From Pleurotus djamor (taxonomy: Eukaryota > Basidiomycota > Agaricomycetes > Agaricales > Pleurotaceae), in assembly GCA_029747585.1 (NCBI GenBank), contig JAPEVF010000327.1:1-49658 (forward strand): a stretch of 49,658 nt of DNA, written 5' to 3'. The notes beneath the pieces are model-generated. The model was not told where the DNA came from, did no database searches, and saw only the letters and a program-made list of their open reading frames with translations. Positions 21,675 to 33,700 of the stretch are shown in pieces. The position numbers and the translations under genes were made by a program. The number at the start of each line of letters is the position of its first letter. Positions within the stretch are counted from its first letter, which is position 1.

Positions 21675-23055
21675 TTAGCGACGGATCCAACGTCGGTTCA
21701 AATACAATATCCCATTGGCTAGAATCGGATGGTGAACGGGTTGGATTCTCATCAAAAGCACGGTAGATGAGAATAGTCTTGAACAAAGCACTTACCAGAA
21801 GCTTCTTCAACGTCGTCCCGGATTTCTCCAACTTCCCACCACGACTCGAAGACCTTTGGTTGGGAAACGCTAAACCCCTTCAACAAGCCCCAGCAATTGT
21901 ACTCTCCTCCTTGCTTGACATAGCGATTGACGATGATTTCGGTCTTAGATGGTACAGGCGTGGTGCGACGGATGTCTACGATGACAAGGTTCGGATGCAA
22001 ATCAAATGATCGTTCCGCAATGATGGAGTCATCGCACAGGTGAGTTGAGCGTAGGCAGATATACTTGACAGCCTTCGAGGGGATATCCAAGGGAACACTG
22101 GGAGAAAATATATCAAGCGACTGGAGGAGACGCTGCTATGAGCACCCATCCATGGCACGGTTACTCAAAGCAACTCACCATCATACCAGCAAGTTCTATA
22201 CTGAGAAATTCCACGCGCTCGAGGTTCCTCATCAGCTCTAAGAGGTTGAGACCACCCACCGGGAGACAGGAAATCCACAGTGACCGTAAACGGCGCAGGA
22301 TGTCTTCCTTAATGGAAATCCTGCTGGGGGTGTTCATGAAAATGTGCTCAAGAGCGGGAAATCCAGCTGATCGAACTCGGATCAGTGGTTCTTGGTTGCA
22401 ATGAAGCGTGTGGAGGTTAGGTAGGACGGAGAAGCTTGGCGAGAATATGTTTTGAAGATCGTCCCAGTGGAGATCCTCGCAGGAAAGGAATTGTAGAGAA
22501 TGTTGGGTTTTAAGGAAGCTGGTGAGCAAGTATTGGGGCCATCGTGAGAGGGAGACAAAATGAGTTAGTTGTGTTGTTTCGGGGAGGGAAGTGAGGAGAG
22601 TGGATGGGGTAGCGACAAGTGGAGGGATGCACAGTCGCGTGAGATTGGCGAGAGATGAGAAGATGAGCTCGATTCTTGACCACTCTGATGGCGTGAGGCG
22701 TCCCTGAAAGTTGTCGCTGATTGAGAAACTGTGAATCAGTTTGGAAAGACCGATGTTCCCTGAGAGAGCGACCTGGAGATCAGAAATGCGACAGAGGGTT
22801 AATACCGTGGACGGCGTATGTTTATGTGCGGGACTTTGGTTGGATTTGGTGAGATACAGAGATTCATAGAGGCTGGGAGCGTAGATGGAGTAGAATGAAT
22901 GAGAAACGAGGAGGAGATGTCGGATTGGACGACGATCTTTGAGGGCGATCGTGTAATCGGTGATGATCAAGTCAAGGATTTCGGGGGGAAGCTGAAGGAA
23001 AGTCAGCTGCAGCGTCTGCATACGAGCTCTACAGTTTTCATACCTGTACACACAT
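21675..23055 (-). CDS. F-box-like protein, LPPEIL type (pairs with 43801-45201)
   Basis: Proposed exons, read on the minus strand, are 23055-23044, 22991-22179, 22135-21796 and 21718-21675: 402 residues. A four-residue leader MCVQ joins LPPEILDLIITDYT across a 52-nt intron (donor GTATGA). The F-box-like domain ends RHLLLVSHSFYSIYAPSLYE. The leucine-rich middle reaches MRNLERVEFLSIEL. The third exon runs from QRLLQSLDIF to VFESWWEVGEIRDDVEEAS, and the last exon gives ANGILYLNRRWIRR. The same short last exon (44 nt) occurs in the partner gene, where it codes VNGMAYFERYCRHR; this alignment fixed the splice site. Exon 2 has 813 nt, as in the gene at 14493-16351 once its MITE is removed. Confidence 0.85.
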
Positions 23056-24307
23056 CTGAATCGATTCCTCCAGAGGGCGACGTGGACGTAAGAAGGCGGT
23101 GAGCGGGAAAAGAAAGTTCACTGTCCAATGTTCAGGTACGTTCAGTATTGACTGTGAGAAACTGATTGCCCACGATCACGGCTTGACCAAATCCCATATA
23201 CTCTACAGGTCTCCGGCTTGATCAACTTGAACCGCTTCAGTCTCGGACGCTTCAGTTTCAAATAGTTCCATCCACAATAGACTCGTGTTCTTGCGGTCTC
23301 TGGAATATCCCACGGATTCACGGCACTCTCTCTGGGTTGGCCATGGAGAGGGTTCATCTTGTTGTACGTGTATTACATGGTCACTGTCGCACTCTACGAC
23401 TAGTCATCATTGATTCGTCTTCTGACGCAGCTGGTGCGCTGCCATCCTCTTCAACTGATGGCATGGGCGGATAATCGCATTCTTCTACCGAGTTTGGCAC
23501 GAAGAAACTTTTTCTTCGTGTACGAGAGTATACTTTGGGGAGCTTCGTCACCGCCTTGAATTTGTCTAGACCAGACAGTACCTATGCCATGTCTGAGGAA
23601 AGCCTGTCGTGATCTTGACGCCGTTGATCATAGTCGGAGCCTCGACCTGTTCTTCTCCTACGTGCAATCCATCCGCATGGATGTTGATCTCATTGGCATG
23701 AATCGCGAATCCAATTTCGCCATAACTGAAACCCTCGAAGCTTGTAACCGTGGTCCAATCACGAAACGCTTTGGAATTTAACATTTAAGTAACCGTGTTT
23801 CCTCCTGTGAGCTTGTTTTTCACGGACTAGGATGGACCCAGGGTCGTTGCAGCTCTCTCAGCCCTGACGCTGTGGACATCGTCTACGTAACGATTCTGCC
23901 GTGGAATTCATGGGTCCTTCTATGGTAATACTTCATTGTATGTACTCTATTACCCAGCTCCGTGTTTACCCTACTCATCCTACTCGTACTTCCCCGCGGT
24001 GCTCGCCCTATGTTGCACCAACCTGACCCCTTTCATTGGTCCCTAATATCACTGACGTCATCCGTCATCCACTCACATGCGCGACACCAGCGCTTCGTTT
24101 CTTATCCATCGAACATACCATCTTTCACCCACAACCAACCATTGATCAAAGTCATCGGAAGGGTTTCTCGATAGACACCCGTCTTCAGGAAAACACGGAG
24201 GAGGATCTGGCGTTGCAACCCTGACTCTTTGTCTCCCAGATAAGAAATCAGAACCCAGGGTTTCGTTTTTGACAGTCCATCGAGGTCTCCCACTCCCCAA
24301 TCTCAAT
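23056..24307. other. Intergenic; a possible minus-strand exon at 23566-23784
   Basis: The minus frame at 23784-23566 includes YGEIGFAIHANEINIHADGL, which looks protein-like, but I know no family for it and found no partner exons. The stretch up to about 23200 belongs to the inverted duplication. The end of the region should carry the promoter of the gene starting at 24308. Confidence 0.35.
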
Positions 24308-25709
24308 ATGGTGCGTCTTCTGCTCCAACTCTTCCTTGATTCCCTAATCACCGAAATCTACCTTGAATCCCACGACATCCAGTCTGTTCACTCGCTCCCA
24401 AACGAAGTCTGGTCTGAGATACTCAAGGGATACAGTGCACCCGATCGACGAACCCTCCTTCCTATCCTCTCCGTGTCAAAACGGTTGTACAGACTCACTG
24501 TACCATTGATCTATCAATCCATCTTCGTCATTCGCATCATCGAGGACACGACGGATCTCGAACTCATCAAACAATTTCCATGCACGCCGATCTACGTCCA
24601 TGCCTTATCCTCCCTCCTATCCACCCTACGGGCGAGATATCCTCCTCTCAATCTTGCACTGGGCGCTCATATCAAGTCATTCGGATGGACATCGTCCACG
24701 TCTTTTTATTTCACCGAAAGTATGATGAAGACGCTCACTCATCTATTTACTTTTTTCTCGCATCTCCAACGACTCTCCGTCGCGGCGGGTTCGTACACGC
24801 GTACCGCTGACCTCCTCCAACGATTACCGCCATCGGTTCAATTAACGCATTTCGAGTTGAGTTCGAACGGTCGTGGTTGGTCTTCGGCAGACGTACAAGC
24901 TCTTCTTCAATGCTCTCCTTCGTTGACGGTGCTCTCCCTGCCGTCAAGGGATGAGTGCTGGGAGAAAGAAAGTCCGTTGACACTCAATGAGGTACTTCTT
25001 CCCGATGTCCGCGAACTCAAGATCCCGCCATCGATGTTATCCACATTCTCGCCAGTATTCGCATCGGCAAAGGTTGAAGGCTTGACGCTTGATCTACGAG
25101 CCTCTGTGAACACTAGGGAACTCGAAGACGCATTCTTTACCAATCTCCATTCGCAAGAACGTAAAGTCGAAGCAATCCTGAACGAGAAGTACTGGATCTT
25201 GGAGAATTTGAGGTGCTTGGAAGTTATGTTTGATCAAGTACAGGCGCAGTTGAGTTTGATGAAGGTTCTGGGGAGCTTGCGGTGTGTGGAGTATGTGCGT
25301 GTTACGGCACCGATTGAGTTGAATGTGCGCATTCCCTATCCCTCTTTTCGAAAGCGCTTCCTTTGGTACTCATACTAATCGCCCTGGTCTATTCTAGGGG
25401 AGGACAAAGATGGACGAACTCTTGAAAATTCCCTCCCAAAACCTGAAATACATCCTCATTGGTTCGAAGCATACGCCCAGCCGGTACTACTTTACCGCAG
25501 TCGCCCTGTTCGAGCACTTCCCCTCTCTCGTCATTGTGGATTTTGCGTCCCATGATAGTCTCGTTGAGCCGAAGAAGCGGTCTGTTGTGCGGTTCTTCCG
25601 GGGGAGAGTGAGGGGGTTTAAGATGGTTAGGCTTGAGGTGTGTCCGCCGTTGGAGCAGTGGTGGGAGGAGGTCGAACGGATGATAAAAATGGAAACTAGT
25701 GGCTTGTAA
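24308..25709 (+). CDS. F-box-like protein whose first exon is the start codon alone
   Basis: Proposed exons are 24308-24310, 24383-25324 and 25398-25709: 418 residues. The ATG is followed at once by GTGCGT, and after 72 nt ending CATCCAG the frame continues SVHSLPNEVWSEILKGYSAP. This intron is a multiple of three and free of stops, so an unspliced form starting MVRLLLQLFLDSLITE is possible. The paralogue at 13034-14298 has a stop in the same intron, which supports splicing. The F-box-like domain ends LLPILSVSKRLYRLTVPLIYQ. The C-terminal exon keeps PSQNLKYILIGSK and LEQWWEEVERM. It is the intact sister of the TAG-bearing gene. Confidence 0.83.
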
Positions 25710-26729
25710 GCTCGTAAGGGAACAATCGTCCGTGTATCTTGGTTGGGCGATACTTAATGATATGGGATATATTTGACCAGCTTTATCCGCGAGTCGGGGG
25801 GCGGGTTTTCTGACCATCAAAAAAAATCTATCGTTGACCTGACGTGTAACTGTATAAATACTTGTTGTAGCTGCTACCTTTTCTCTGGTTCAAGTGGTCC
25901 ATCTGGGAGCAGAAGATCAATTGGGAAGTAAATCCCTCCGTTCCGTGCGTTGAGCGCTCCTATGGCGCTTAGTTCCCGGCTATCTCCGTGTCGTGTTCGT
26001 AACGCGCATGACCACTTCGTTCATCGTACTTTTGTCTCTCGACTCGCCCATCATGCATCATTAATTCATTCCTGAGTATGAGCTATACTGCAGCACCATC
26101 GCTCTGACCAGTAGCTCAAGCATCTCTGAAGTCTTGAGGCTGCCCATAGGATGCTGTTCAACCTTAGTTCGACTCCAATTCACCGTTTTTCCACCATTCA
26201 AGCTCTCGTGCTTCGACGGCTGCTGTGTTTGCGTAACCATCGGATGCATACGGCCATTCGTGGATTTAATGTGTGCTTCATACACGCGCACAGGCTCTGG
26301 TCTGTCATATCTCCAACACGAGAGCACCCTGCACGTTGGATTGCCGTTTTTCGCGGTTCCGGTTCTGCGCGAAGAAGGTGCTGGGTTAATCGAGGGAGTC
26401 GTTCGACTGTTTCTTTGGTTCGAGGGGGATGCAAGATGGTATTTTGCATCAGTCAAGGTGCGCAAAACCTCTGACTTCGCCTAAACGACAGCTTACCTCG
26501 TCCCCATCTCCAGCGCAACCAACGACTGACTTGGCCTCCCAACCATCAGCGCATCGCCTTCAAAGCCACTCGAACCTCCGTTGGAACCGCAGTTATACTT
26601 GTGTGGGCACTCTTTGACTGCCCTGCTACGTGTCTGAACCCGACCGCGACTTGCTTTCGCCTCCACACAGACCATCCGTCCTCCTCGATGTTGCCTAGAA
26701 AGCATGGCCGCAGTCTCATCCTTCATCCA
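25710..26729. other. Intergenic; no confident gene
   Basis: Many short overlapping frames occur at 26060-26750, none with recognisable content. Part of it may be more decayed units of the array that starts near 26.8 kb. I see no gene that I can support. Confidence 0.35.
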
Positions 26730-28170
26730 CCCATACAACTCTCCAACCAACTTCTCAACCCGTCAAGGCAATCCTGACGCCATAACGGAGGTCGAGCCGA
26801 TTCCAAATTGTTGTCGACCCCGTCCCTCCGCCTCAGAATCTCGATCTTTAAGACAATTTCGTACAGGCAAAAGCAGCGCTGGCGACGTATGAACGTTGTC
26901 CCAGAATGCTGAGGTGAACGGCGTCGTCGTTGATGAGCCGTCTGACTCCGTCCGTTTGGACTGATGGAATGAAAATGGAGGGAGGTATGTTGCTCCCTCA
27001 TACTTCCCGTTTAAACTGTCAACAATACACTTACTGCACTGATCAGGAAGCTCTACACGCTGGCTTCGTGCTCTCAAAACACCTTCCAAGCTGTACCCCA
27101 TCGTCCTCCCTGTCCTCGGTCCTCGGAAGACCGAATTTCCAATCTTCCACCTCAAGCCAATCCCACATTCGGAAAAGCAGCGTTAACACCGCATGGATGT
27201 GCTCCCTGAAGATGAGAGTAACCAACGCAGGCGTTGAAGAGCCACCGGGCCCCGTAGGTTTGCACGCATGGATAGGACGCTGCGCAAGGTACGTCTTTCC
27301 GTCGTTTTTCGCATCTATACTGTCTGCAATGCGCTTGCTGTAGTCCGTGGCCAGCGCTACCCGCTATCTTCGTGATCTTAAAGATGTACCTCGTCGTACT
27401 CCCTGTTCTCGAACCTCCGAAGAACAAATTCGTATCTCCCGGTTCAAGACGGTGTCATTCACGGTGAAGCAGCATCGATAACGTGTGAACGCACTATCAG
27501 AATATGGAGGAGAGAGGATTAGTCGTTGATGAGTAATTCGGCTCCGTAGGTTTAGGTGGATGGGTTGAAAATCGGGCAAGGTACGCGTTTTTCTCGTTTT
27601 CCTTGTACCACACTGTCTTTCATATGCTTAACATACCGTCCATACAGATCTACCCGCTGTCAGGATGGTCTCAAACACGTTCCGAACTGCATAACATCCG
27701 CCTCCTTGTTCTTGTACCCGCGGAATAGTAACCTCTGAGTCTTCCTCTTCAAGTCAATGTCACATTTGGCAAGGCCGCGTCGGTGTCTTCCCACCATGGT
27801 CATTCAAGACGAGATCAAACGGCGTGGTCGTTGGCTACCTGACTCTGTAGGTTTCGATCATATGGACGGATTTGATTACATGGCACGGCGCGCCCTCCCT
27901 CGATGTTATCCGTCTACAATGAGTTCTTCATGCTTACTGTACTTGTTACGCAGCCCTACCCGGTACCACGGAGGTCTCAATCGCCTTCGAAGTCGTACTC
28001 CTTGGCCTGGTACCCCCCAAATACTCATCTTCGAAACCTCGACCCACCTCCCATCCAAGCCGCGGTGAAGCTGCGCAAAGTGGCCACGAACATGATCCCT
28101 GAAGGCTAGGACGATCGGCTGTGTCGTCGAAGAGGTATTCACCTTCATTGGTATGACTTGTTTCACTGTG
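26730..28170 (+). repeat. Array of about 300 bp intron-bearing gene-fragment units, five copies
   Basis: A diverged unit recurs with anchors at about 26866, 27171, 27463, 27768 and 28061, spacings of 292-305 bp. Each anchor reads like (G)AAGCAGCG or AAGGCCGCG, followed about 50 bases later by a GTCGTTGATGAG-like word and GACTCTGTAGG. Between anchors lies an intron-like piece of about 60-80 bases (donors GTATGT, GTACGT, GTACGC; acceptors CAG or TAG preceded by CTTACTG- or TGCTGTAG-type ends) and a piece resembling CCCGGTACCACGGAGG in the fifth unit. Frames are broken in most units. I cannot name the parent protein. The same unit lies in opposite orientation at 41.4-43.1 kb, and one more piece near 48.3 kb. 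Confidence 0.65.
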
Positions 28171-28800
28171 CGCGAAGCTGGAAATGGTGGGTGACCACCG
28201 CATTTTCGCTCCCTTGAGGTCGATTACTTACGATCTACCTTCTGAAGACCGCTTCGCTCGATGTATATGTCGTCTTTGGCAGTTCTTCGCTGTTTTTGAG
28301 CCCTCGGAGCTGCCGTTGCCATTTCCCCACCTCATCCCATCCGAGGTCGCTGACCTGACGAACTGAGGACCGCTCAGGCAGGGAGCTGGGAAAGCAAGCG
28401 AACGGACCCGTAAAAGCATGCGCTATGAGATGAGTGGGAGAGGCGTAAGCGATGGCATAATGATGTGGTACTTCTGGTCATCAGTTGGGTCTGGTTGCGT
28501 CGGAGGATGGGAGAACCGTAAATTTGTACGTCTCTTCGCTACGCCTTGAGAATGCAAATAGTATGATTATTCCAGTTGTTGGACAGCTCGAGCCGTTAGC
28601 TTTGTGGTCTCCAACGCGTTCCAATACAATATCCTCCGTGTAGAATACCCTTGTGATTGCTCTGGGAAACTCTCTTCATTTCTTGCGTACTCTAAGGGAG
28701 CTTGAGAAGCGTCGGCGTCTGTGAGTTGAACATACCAAAGCAGTTCTCAAAAATTTGGCGCCAGAGTGTTGCAAGTTCGGTCGAACAACCAAGACACAAT

Positions 28801-30375
28801 ATGGTAAGCTTGCGGATCTGATGGAACGGTGAAAATCAGGATTTTGACGCACCTGTGCAGGCGATCCGGACGAACTTCGCCGCTCAGAGTCTCATCGATG
28901 AAGAAATTGACGCGGAGATCAGACGACATGAACAGACGATGAAAGCTCTGAATCATCGCCGTAACATCTATTGCGCTATCAATCAGCTTCCCGCCGATGT
29001 TCTAACGTCTATCTTCACCGCGGTTCAACGAGAAGCTCGTACCTCCCAGTCGCCATATCATGTGGTGTTCACAAAATGGATCGCGATCTCGCAAGTCTGC
29101 CAGGCTTGGCATGATCTTGTCATGAACAATCCTCGCTTCTGGTCCTGCATCGACTTGAACTCAAACCAAGCATCACGCATGCTTTCTCTATCCAAGGACT
29201 CGCCTCTCGAAGTATCTTGTTGCACCCCAAGTGGGGCCAGCAAACGTTTCTGGTTGTTAGTCGCCGCCATCATATCACAAAGTGGCCGACTTGAGAGCCT
29301 TTCGATGGATTTCGACGATTCTGATGCATTGCCCCGCGTTCTTTCTATGATACCATCTACTAGCTCTGCTCCCCAGATGCAGCAACTTGCTATCCGAGCA
29401 TCGGGTCAGGGAGGGCTTCATGGAAACATCTGGACCGACATGCCTTCTCTCCGTGAACTCAATATTACGCAAGGTCCTCTACCGTCAACTACTCATTCCA
29501 TGCCACAGCTTACACATTTGACCATATCCTCACGGATCGACGATCACCAAGCCACCGCGTCGTCACTCCTTAACATCCTGAAGTCATCGCCTCATTTACA
29601 AGATGTGTATATTCGCGGGTTTAATGGGCCGCGTGTTGATCCCCGCTCACCCCGAGTGTCCCTGCCTTGCTTGCACATTCTGTACTTCACCACAGCCGAC
29701 TACTTGACTCTTAGCATCCTCAACCATCTTGATGCCCCTCGCCTAACCGACCTTGTCTTCGTATATAATGGGCACGACGGCACCGTGATTACACCAACAG
29801 ATATCTCTGGCTTGAAGGCATTGGTGTCCCAAGTCATGGGCGCATCAGCACCCATACACAAAGTTGAAATATACATCACTAATGCATTCACTTTGTATGT
29901 ACCGGATCAATCTGAAGGACATCATATCAATTGCACACTCCCTCTTGGCTTTCCAGAGGTCCTCCTCCGCGAGCTCTGTAACTTACCGCCACTCCATAAG
30001 GCATCCTGTCTTTACCTCGAAAGCATGGATTCCAACAACGTCGCACCGCAATCACTCTCCTTCATACCATCGTATACGGACATCGAAACTATTGTATTGT
30101 GTCAGCCCAATGCCCACCTTCTTCAAACACTTCTCACTCGCGATACCGAGCAACACCCACCCCATCCCAAACTCATCTGTCTTTGCTTAGAATACGCGCA
30201 TTTTGGAATCACAGAAGGGCACATCTTCCATCTTTTGATGAAGATTCTTCGCGAGAGGACGCGTCATATGGTGCCGATTAAGAAGGTGATGATATATAAT
30301 TGTTATTTCCTCGATACATCCTTAGAGGAGCTCAGCCGTCTGGTCGAGGTGGTGCACGGTCGTTGGGAGGGATAG
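28801..30375 (+). CDS. F-box-like domain protein, 505 residues
   Basis: Proposed exons are 28801-28803 (the ATG alone) and 28861-30375, with a 57-nt intron (GTAAGC to GTGCAG). This start gives MAIRTNFAAQSLIDEEIDAE; no other in-frame ATG lies upstream of the F-box in exon 2 apart from internal ones. A coiled-coil-like helix with the RRHEQTMKALNHRRN signature (about residues 12-40) precedes the F-box-like domain INQLPADVLTSIF (about 41-96), ending ISQVCQAWHDLVMNNPRFW. This order is standard for the large Agaricomycete F-box-like family. A long leucine-rich C-terminal region follows (MPSLRELNIT, then MPQLTHLTISS). It is a different subfamily from the other F-box genes here. Role as SCF substrate adaptor is inferred. 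Confidence 0.88.
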
Positions 30376-30741
30376 CTTTGATTGATGATCTCTTGTCTAG
30401 GAGGTCTTTGCAGCCGAAAGAGTGTTTGTAATGTGTATTGAATGCATGAATGTACCTATTAGCAACTAGGAGATGACTCGTTGAAAGCGACGACAACATG
30501 TGAGTATATGTAATGTATGGAGACGTGGATGTGTGTAAACCAAGAAATATGTACGGACTAGATGAAACCGAAGAGACCCTTAAGACCCATAAATATGCAA
30601 AAAGATCTATGCACGTATGGAAAGAAAGCAAGGTATGGAAATGTCCGTGGTTTGTAGCAACATAAGAGTGACAGAGCGAAAGCGGCGGGGAAGGACATGG
30701 GTGTATGGATGAGACAGAATGATAATGAAAGAAGGCGGAGG

Positions 30742-33700
30742 TTACTGTCGCGGCAGCGAAATCTCCATCGCCGAAACCGACACCGCACCCTGCGCACCAC
30801 CAACCTTCCCTTTCCCCATCACCCCATTCCTCATACCCTTTGCTTTGGCCTTCCCACTCCCCACTACCGCTGCCTTCAGCTTCACCCGCTGCTTGACGAA
30901 CTCCTCTTCCTTGAATTTACAGCTGAGCGCTAGCGTGATCAGCGCGTCTGGCGAGCAGGGGAGGAGATGCACGGGTGGGTGGTGCAGGATACGGAGGACG
31001 TCAGCGGAGGGAGTTGGTGTCAGTGTCGAAGGGTTACTAGGTAGTTCGAGGATTTGACGACGCGTGAGGGTGAAGATGGCGAGACCAATGCGGAGGAGGA
31101 AAGGTACGCCTATGGAAAGTTAAGTAAGGATGGTAGCTGCGAAGAGGGATTGGAAGATGTACCTTCGAATAAAAAGACGTCCCAGATGCGTTGAAGGTAC
31201 GCAGAGGGGAATGAGTTCACGAATACAGAGGAGAACCTGCAAAAGGCGAGCACAGACACAAATGAGAATATAGAACTCGTGAGAGAAGAACAGTGGACGT
31301 ACCAGTAATCACAAATCGTCAAAACGTTGATCCCCATCGCCGTAAATACCTTCTTCGCCACCGTAGGATCGTTGTTCTCGAGCGCCTTGGCGAAGAGCAT
31401 CGCGTCCACCTCTTTCTGGGTTGTGGTCATCGCAGAGAAGTACGGCCGCAGGTAAGAATCCATCAGAGAGACGAAGACCCAGAAGCCGTCTTGCTCGGGT
31501 GCGTGCGAGAGGAGATTACGCGCGATGTGGGTAAGACCTAGCATCAAAGATCAAAGGCATGAGAACAAAGACCATCGCGGACAAGAAGAAAAGACCAACT
31601 CACCACGACTGTACTTGACATCCGGCACCATAGCCAAGTACGACTGCATGACCATCACCATACTCTCCTGCGTGCTAACCTCTACCCCGGACTCCCTCAC
31701 ATCCTTTTCAATCTCCTCGACCTCCCCATTCTTTCCACCGACCCAGCCTTTACCACCCTCCACGATCCTCTCGTACGCGCCCTTCGTACCCTTGCCTTTC
31801 CCTTCGACATCCATGATGTGGCCCCAAACCATGTAGCGCACGCTGGAGGGGACTTCACCCTCCATCAAGAGACGTTTGACCTTCTTGTTCTTGCGCGCTT
31901 GGGAGGATGGAACGGCGGAGATGAGGGTAAGCCATTTGAGTTCGCGTTGACGGTGGGACTCAATCGTTGATGCTGATTCGAACGTCTGAGGAGCGGAAGA
32001 GAGTTTCGAGGGAGTCATAGTCGACGCTGGCAACTGTGACGAAGCAGGAGGTGGAGGCGTATGCGGCAGACGGAAATCCCCTACGCTAGGTGAGCGTTGA
32101 CCTGACGACGTATACGACATCGCCGGACTATCAGCTCGTAGCAATCCACCAGAACCAGAACCTCCTCCATCAACAGACATGCCATCCCTATCCCTCCCAG
32201 CGAATGAGTCTTCGCTGTTCCTGAAGTGGCTGAAGCTCGGTCGAACCAACTCGAACTCCATACCCCCAACCTGAGCCATCTCGAACTCTGGCTCGCCGTT
32301 GATAGAGGATGAAGCATCGATCGAGCTAGCCGCGATGCTGACGGTATCGTCTGGCTGCTTACTCTGCTTACGACGGAGGTTGGGGAGGGACAGCTTCGAA
32401 CGGAGGGATGATTGGCGGGTTACGTGTGAAGGAGACTGAGGTGGAGGTTGTGGCGTATTGGGAACCGTGGCGGATGAAAGAGGAGGAGCGATACGTGAAG
32501 AGGAATCCAATGACGTTCGTGTGGTACTTGTACTCGAACGTCCAATGGAAACATCCGGGATCGAATTTTGTCGCAGCGAGACTTGTTCACGGTCGCTTGT
32601 AGAGTTGGTGCCGTCAAACCCAGACGCTTGTGACGATGCAGACGGGGAGGTAAGCTCAACCTCCCTATCCCTCTCACGTTCCTCTTCTCGTCGCCGAGAA
32701 AGGGATGGTGGAACAGCCGTCCCAGGTGACCGAGGTTCTGTTGGACCTCCACCACCACTCCTGAACGACGGATTCGAGCTCGCTAATCTGAGCAACGGAT
32801 GCGGCTTTTTCTGCCCTGAGGTTGGCGATAGCGGTGGTACAATAGGTGTTGACTCTGATAACGGCGAGCGTGATAGCGGGGATGTAGGGGACTTGGGAGC
32901 ATTTCGCGTTGACAGTGAAGGTGAGAGAGCGTTGGTAGGTGGTATGGAAAGAGGAGACGGGGCATAAGCTGTGCGTAAGGATGACGGTGCTGGTGGTGAT
33001 GGATGGGATGTGGGTTTGAGGCTGTTGATGCGTGGGCTTTGCGATGTAGACGTTGAAGTCATCGAACGCGTTACCGTCTTGACCGAAGGGATCTTGAGTT
33101 TGAGAGGCTGGGTATCGTCACTGGAAAATGGTAAGTCAGCAAAATACCAAGAAATTCGAAGAAAAGAGACGGGGAAACGAAAGGAACGTCGATCCGAGAA
33201 AGAAGTATGTACAAAAAAGTCAAAGTCCGTGTCCATGTCCAAGTCTAAACGGTGAAAAAAGTCCATAGGTCCATAGTCCATGTCCACGCAAAAACAAAGA
33301 CAGAAATTGTCCGTGGAGAAAAAAAAAAAACAACAGAAAATTACAACCCAGAACCACAAAACAGAAACGTCCGTAAAAAGATAACGAAAATGTCCGTTAT
33401 TAAAGGATGAAGAACTTACCCAACGACAGGCATTGGCACCTCCGCCGTCGTTGACCCAAACTCTGAGAAACTCCTCGACCTCGGACGAGCCGTACCAGCT
33501 CTCGGGTAGAAATTCGGTCGTGGAATGACGCTAGTGCTCGCCTTGATAGGTTCTTCCCCACCGCTACTACCACCACCGCTGGCCTTCGAGTCAACTTGGA
33601 TATTGTTGGTGCTTGAAGACGTCGAAGGCTCTGGTGTCGGTACCGCACCTGGCAAGTCAACTGGGCGAGCCAATGGAGTTGGGCTCGCCGTCAGGGTTGG

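Larger units (their letters stand above)
20200..23200 (+). repeat. Left arm of an inverted segmental duplication (partner 43660-46790)
   Basis: This arm holds a plus-strand F-box gene (20297-21389) facing a minus-strand F-box gene (21675-23055). The region 43660-46790 holds the same pair in reverse order and orientation. Matching exon lengths, the shared DNA before both start codons (for example GAGTTTCTACC just before the ATG) and the shared sequence beyond the other gene (TATTGACTGTGAGAAAC near 23145 against TATTGACCGTGAGAAAC read on the minus strand near 43710) show that one block was copied, not just the genes. Confidence 0.8.

Noticed and set aside
26730..28170. CRISPR-like array because of the regular 300 bp spacing
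   Set aside because: Units are long, diverged and exon-like, there are no short identical repeats, and the organism is a fungus.
31551..33359. N-terminal part of the 602-codon minus frame as protein start of the TBC gene
   Set aside because: Its first 75 or so codons (from 33359) lie in a 299 nt intron rich in GTCC words; the true exon starts at 33120 after TTTTCCAG, in phase with the previous exon.
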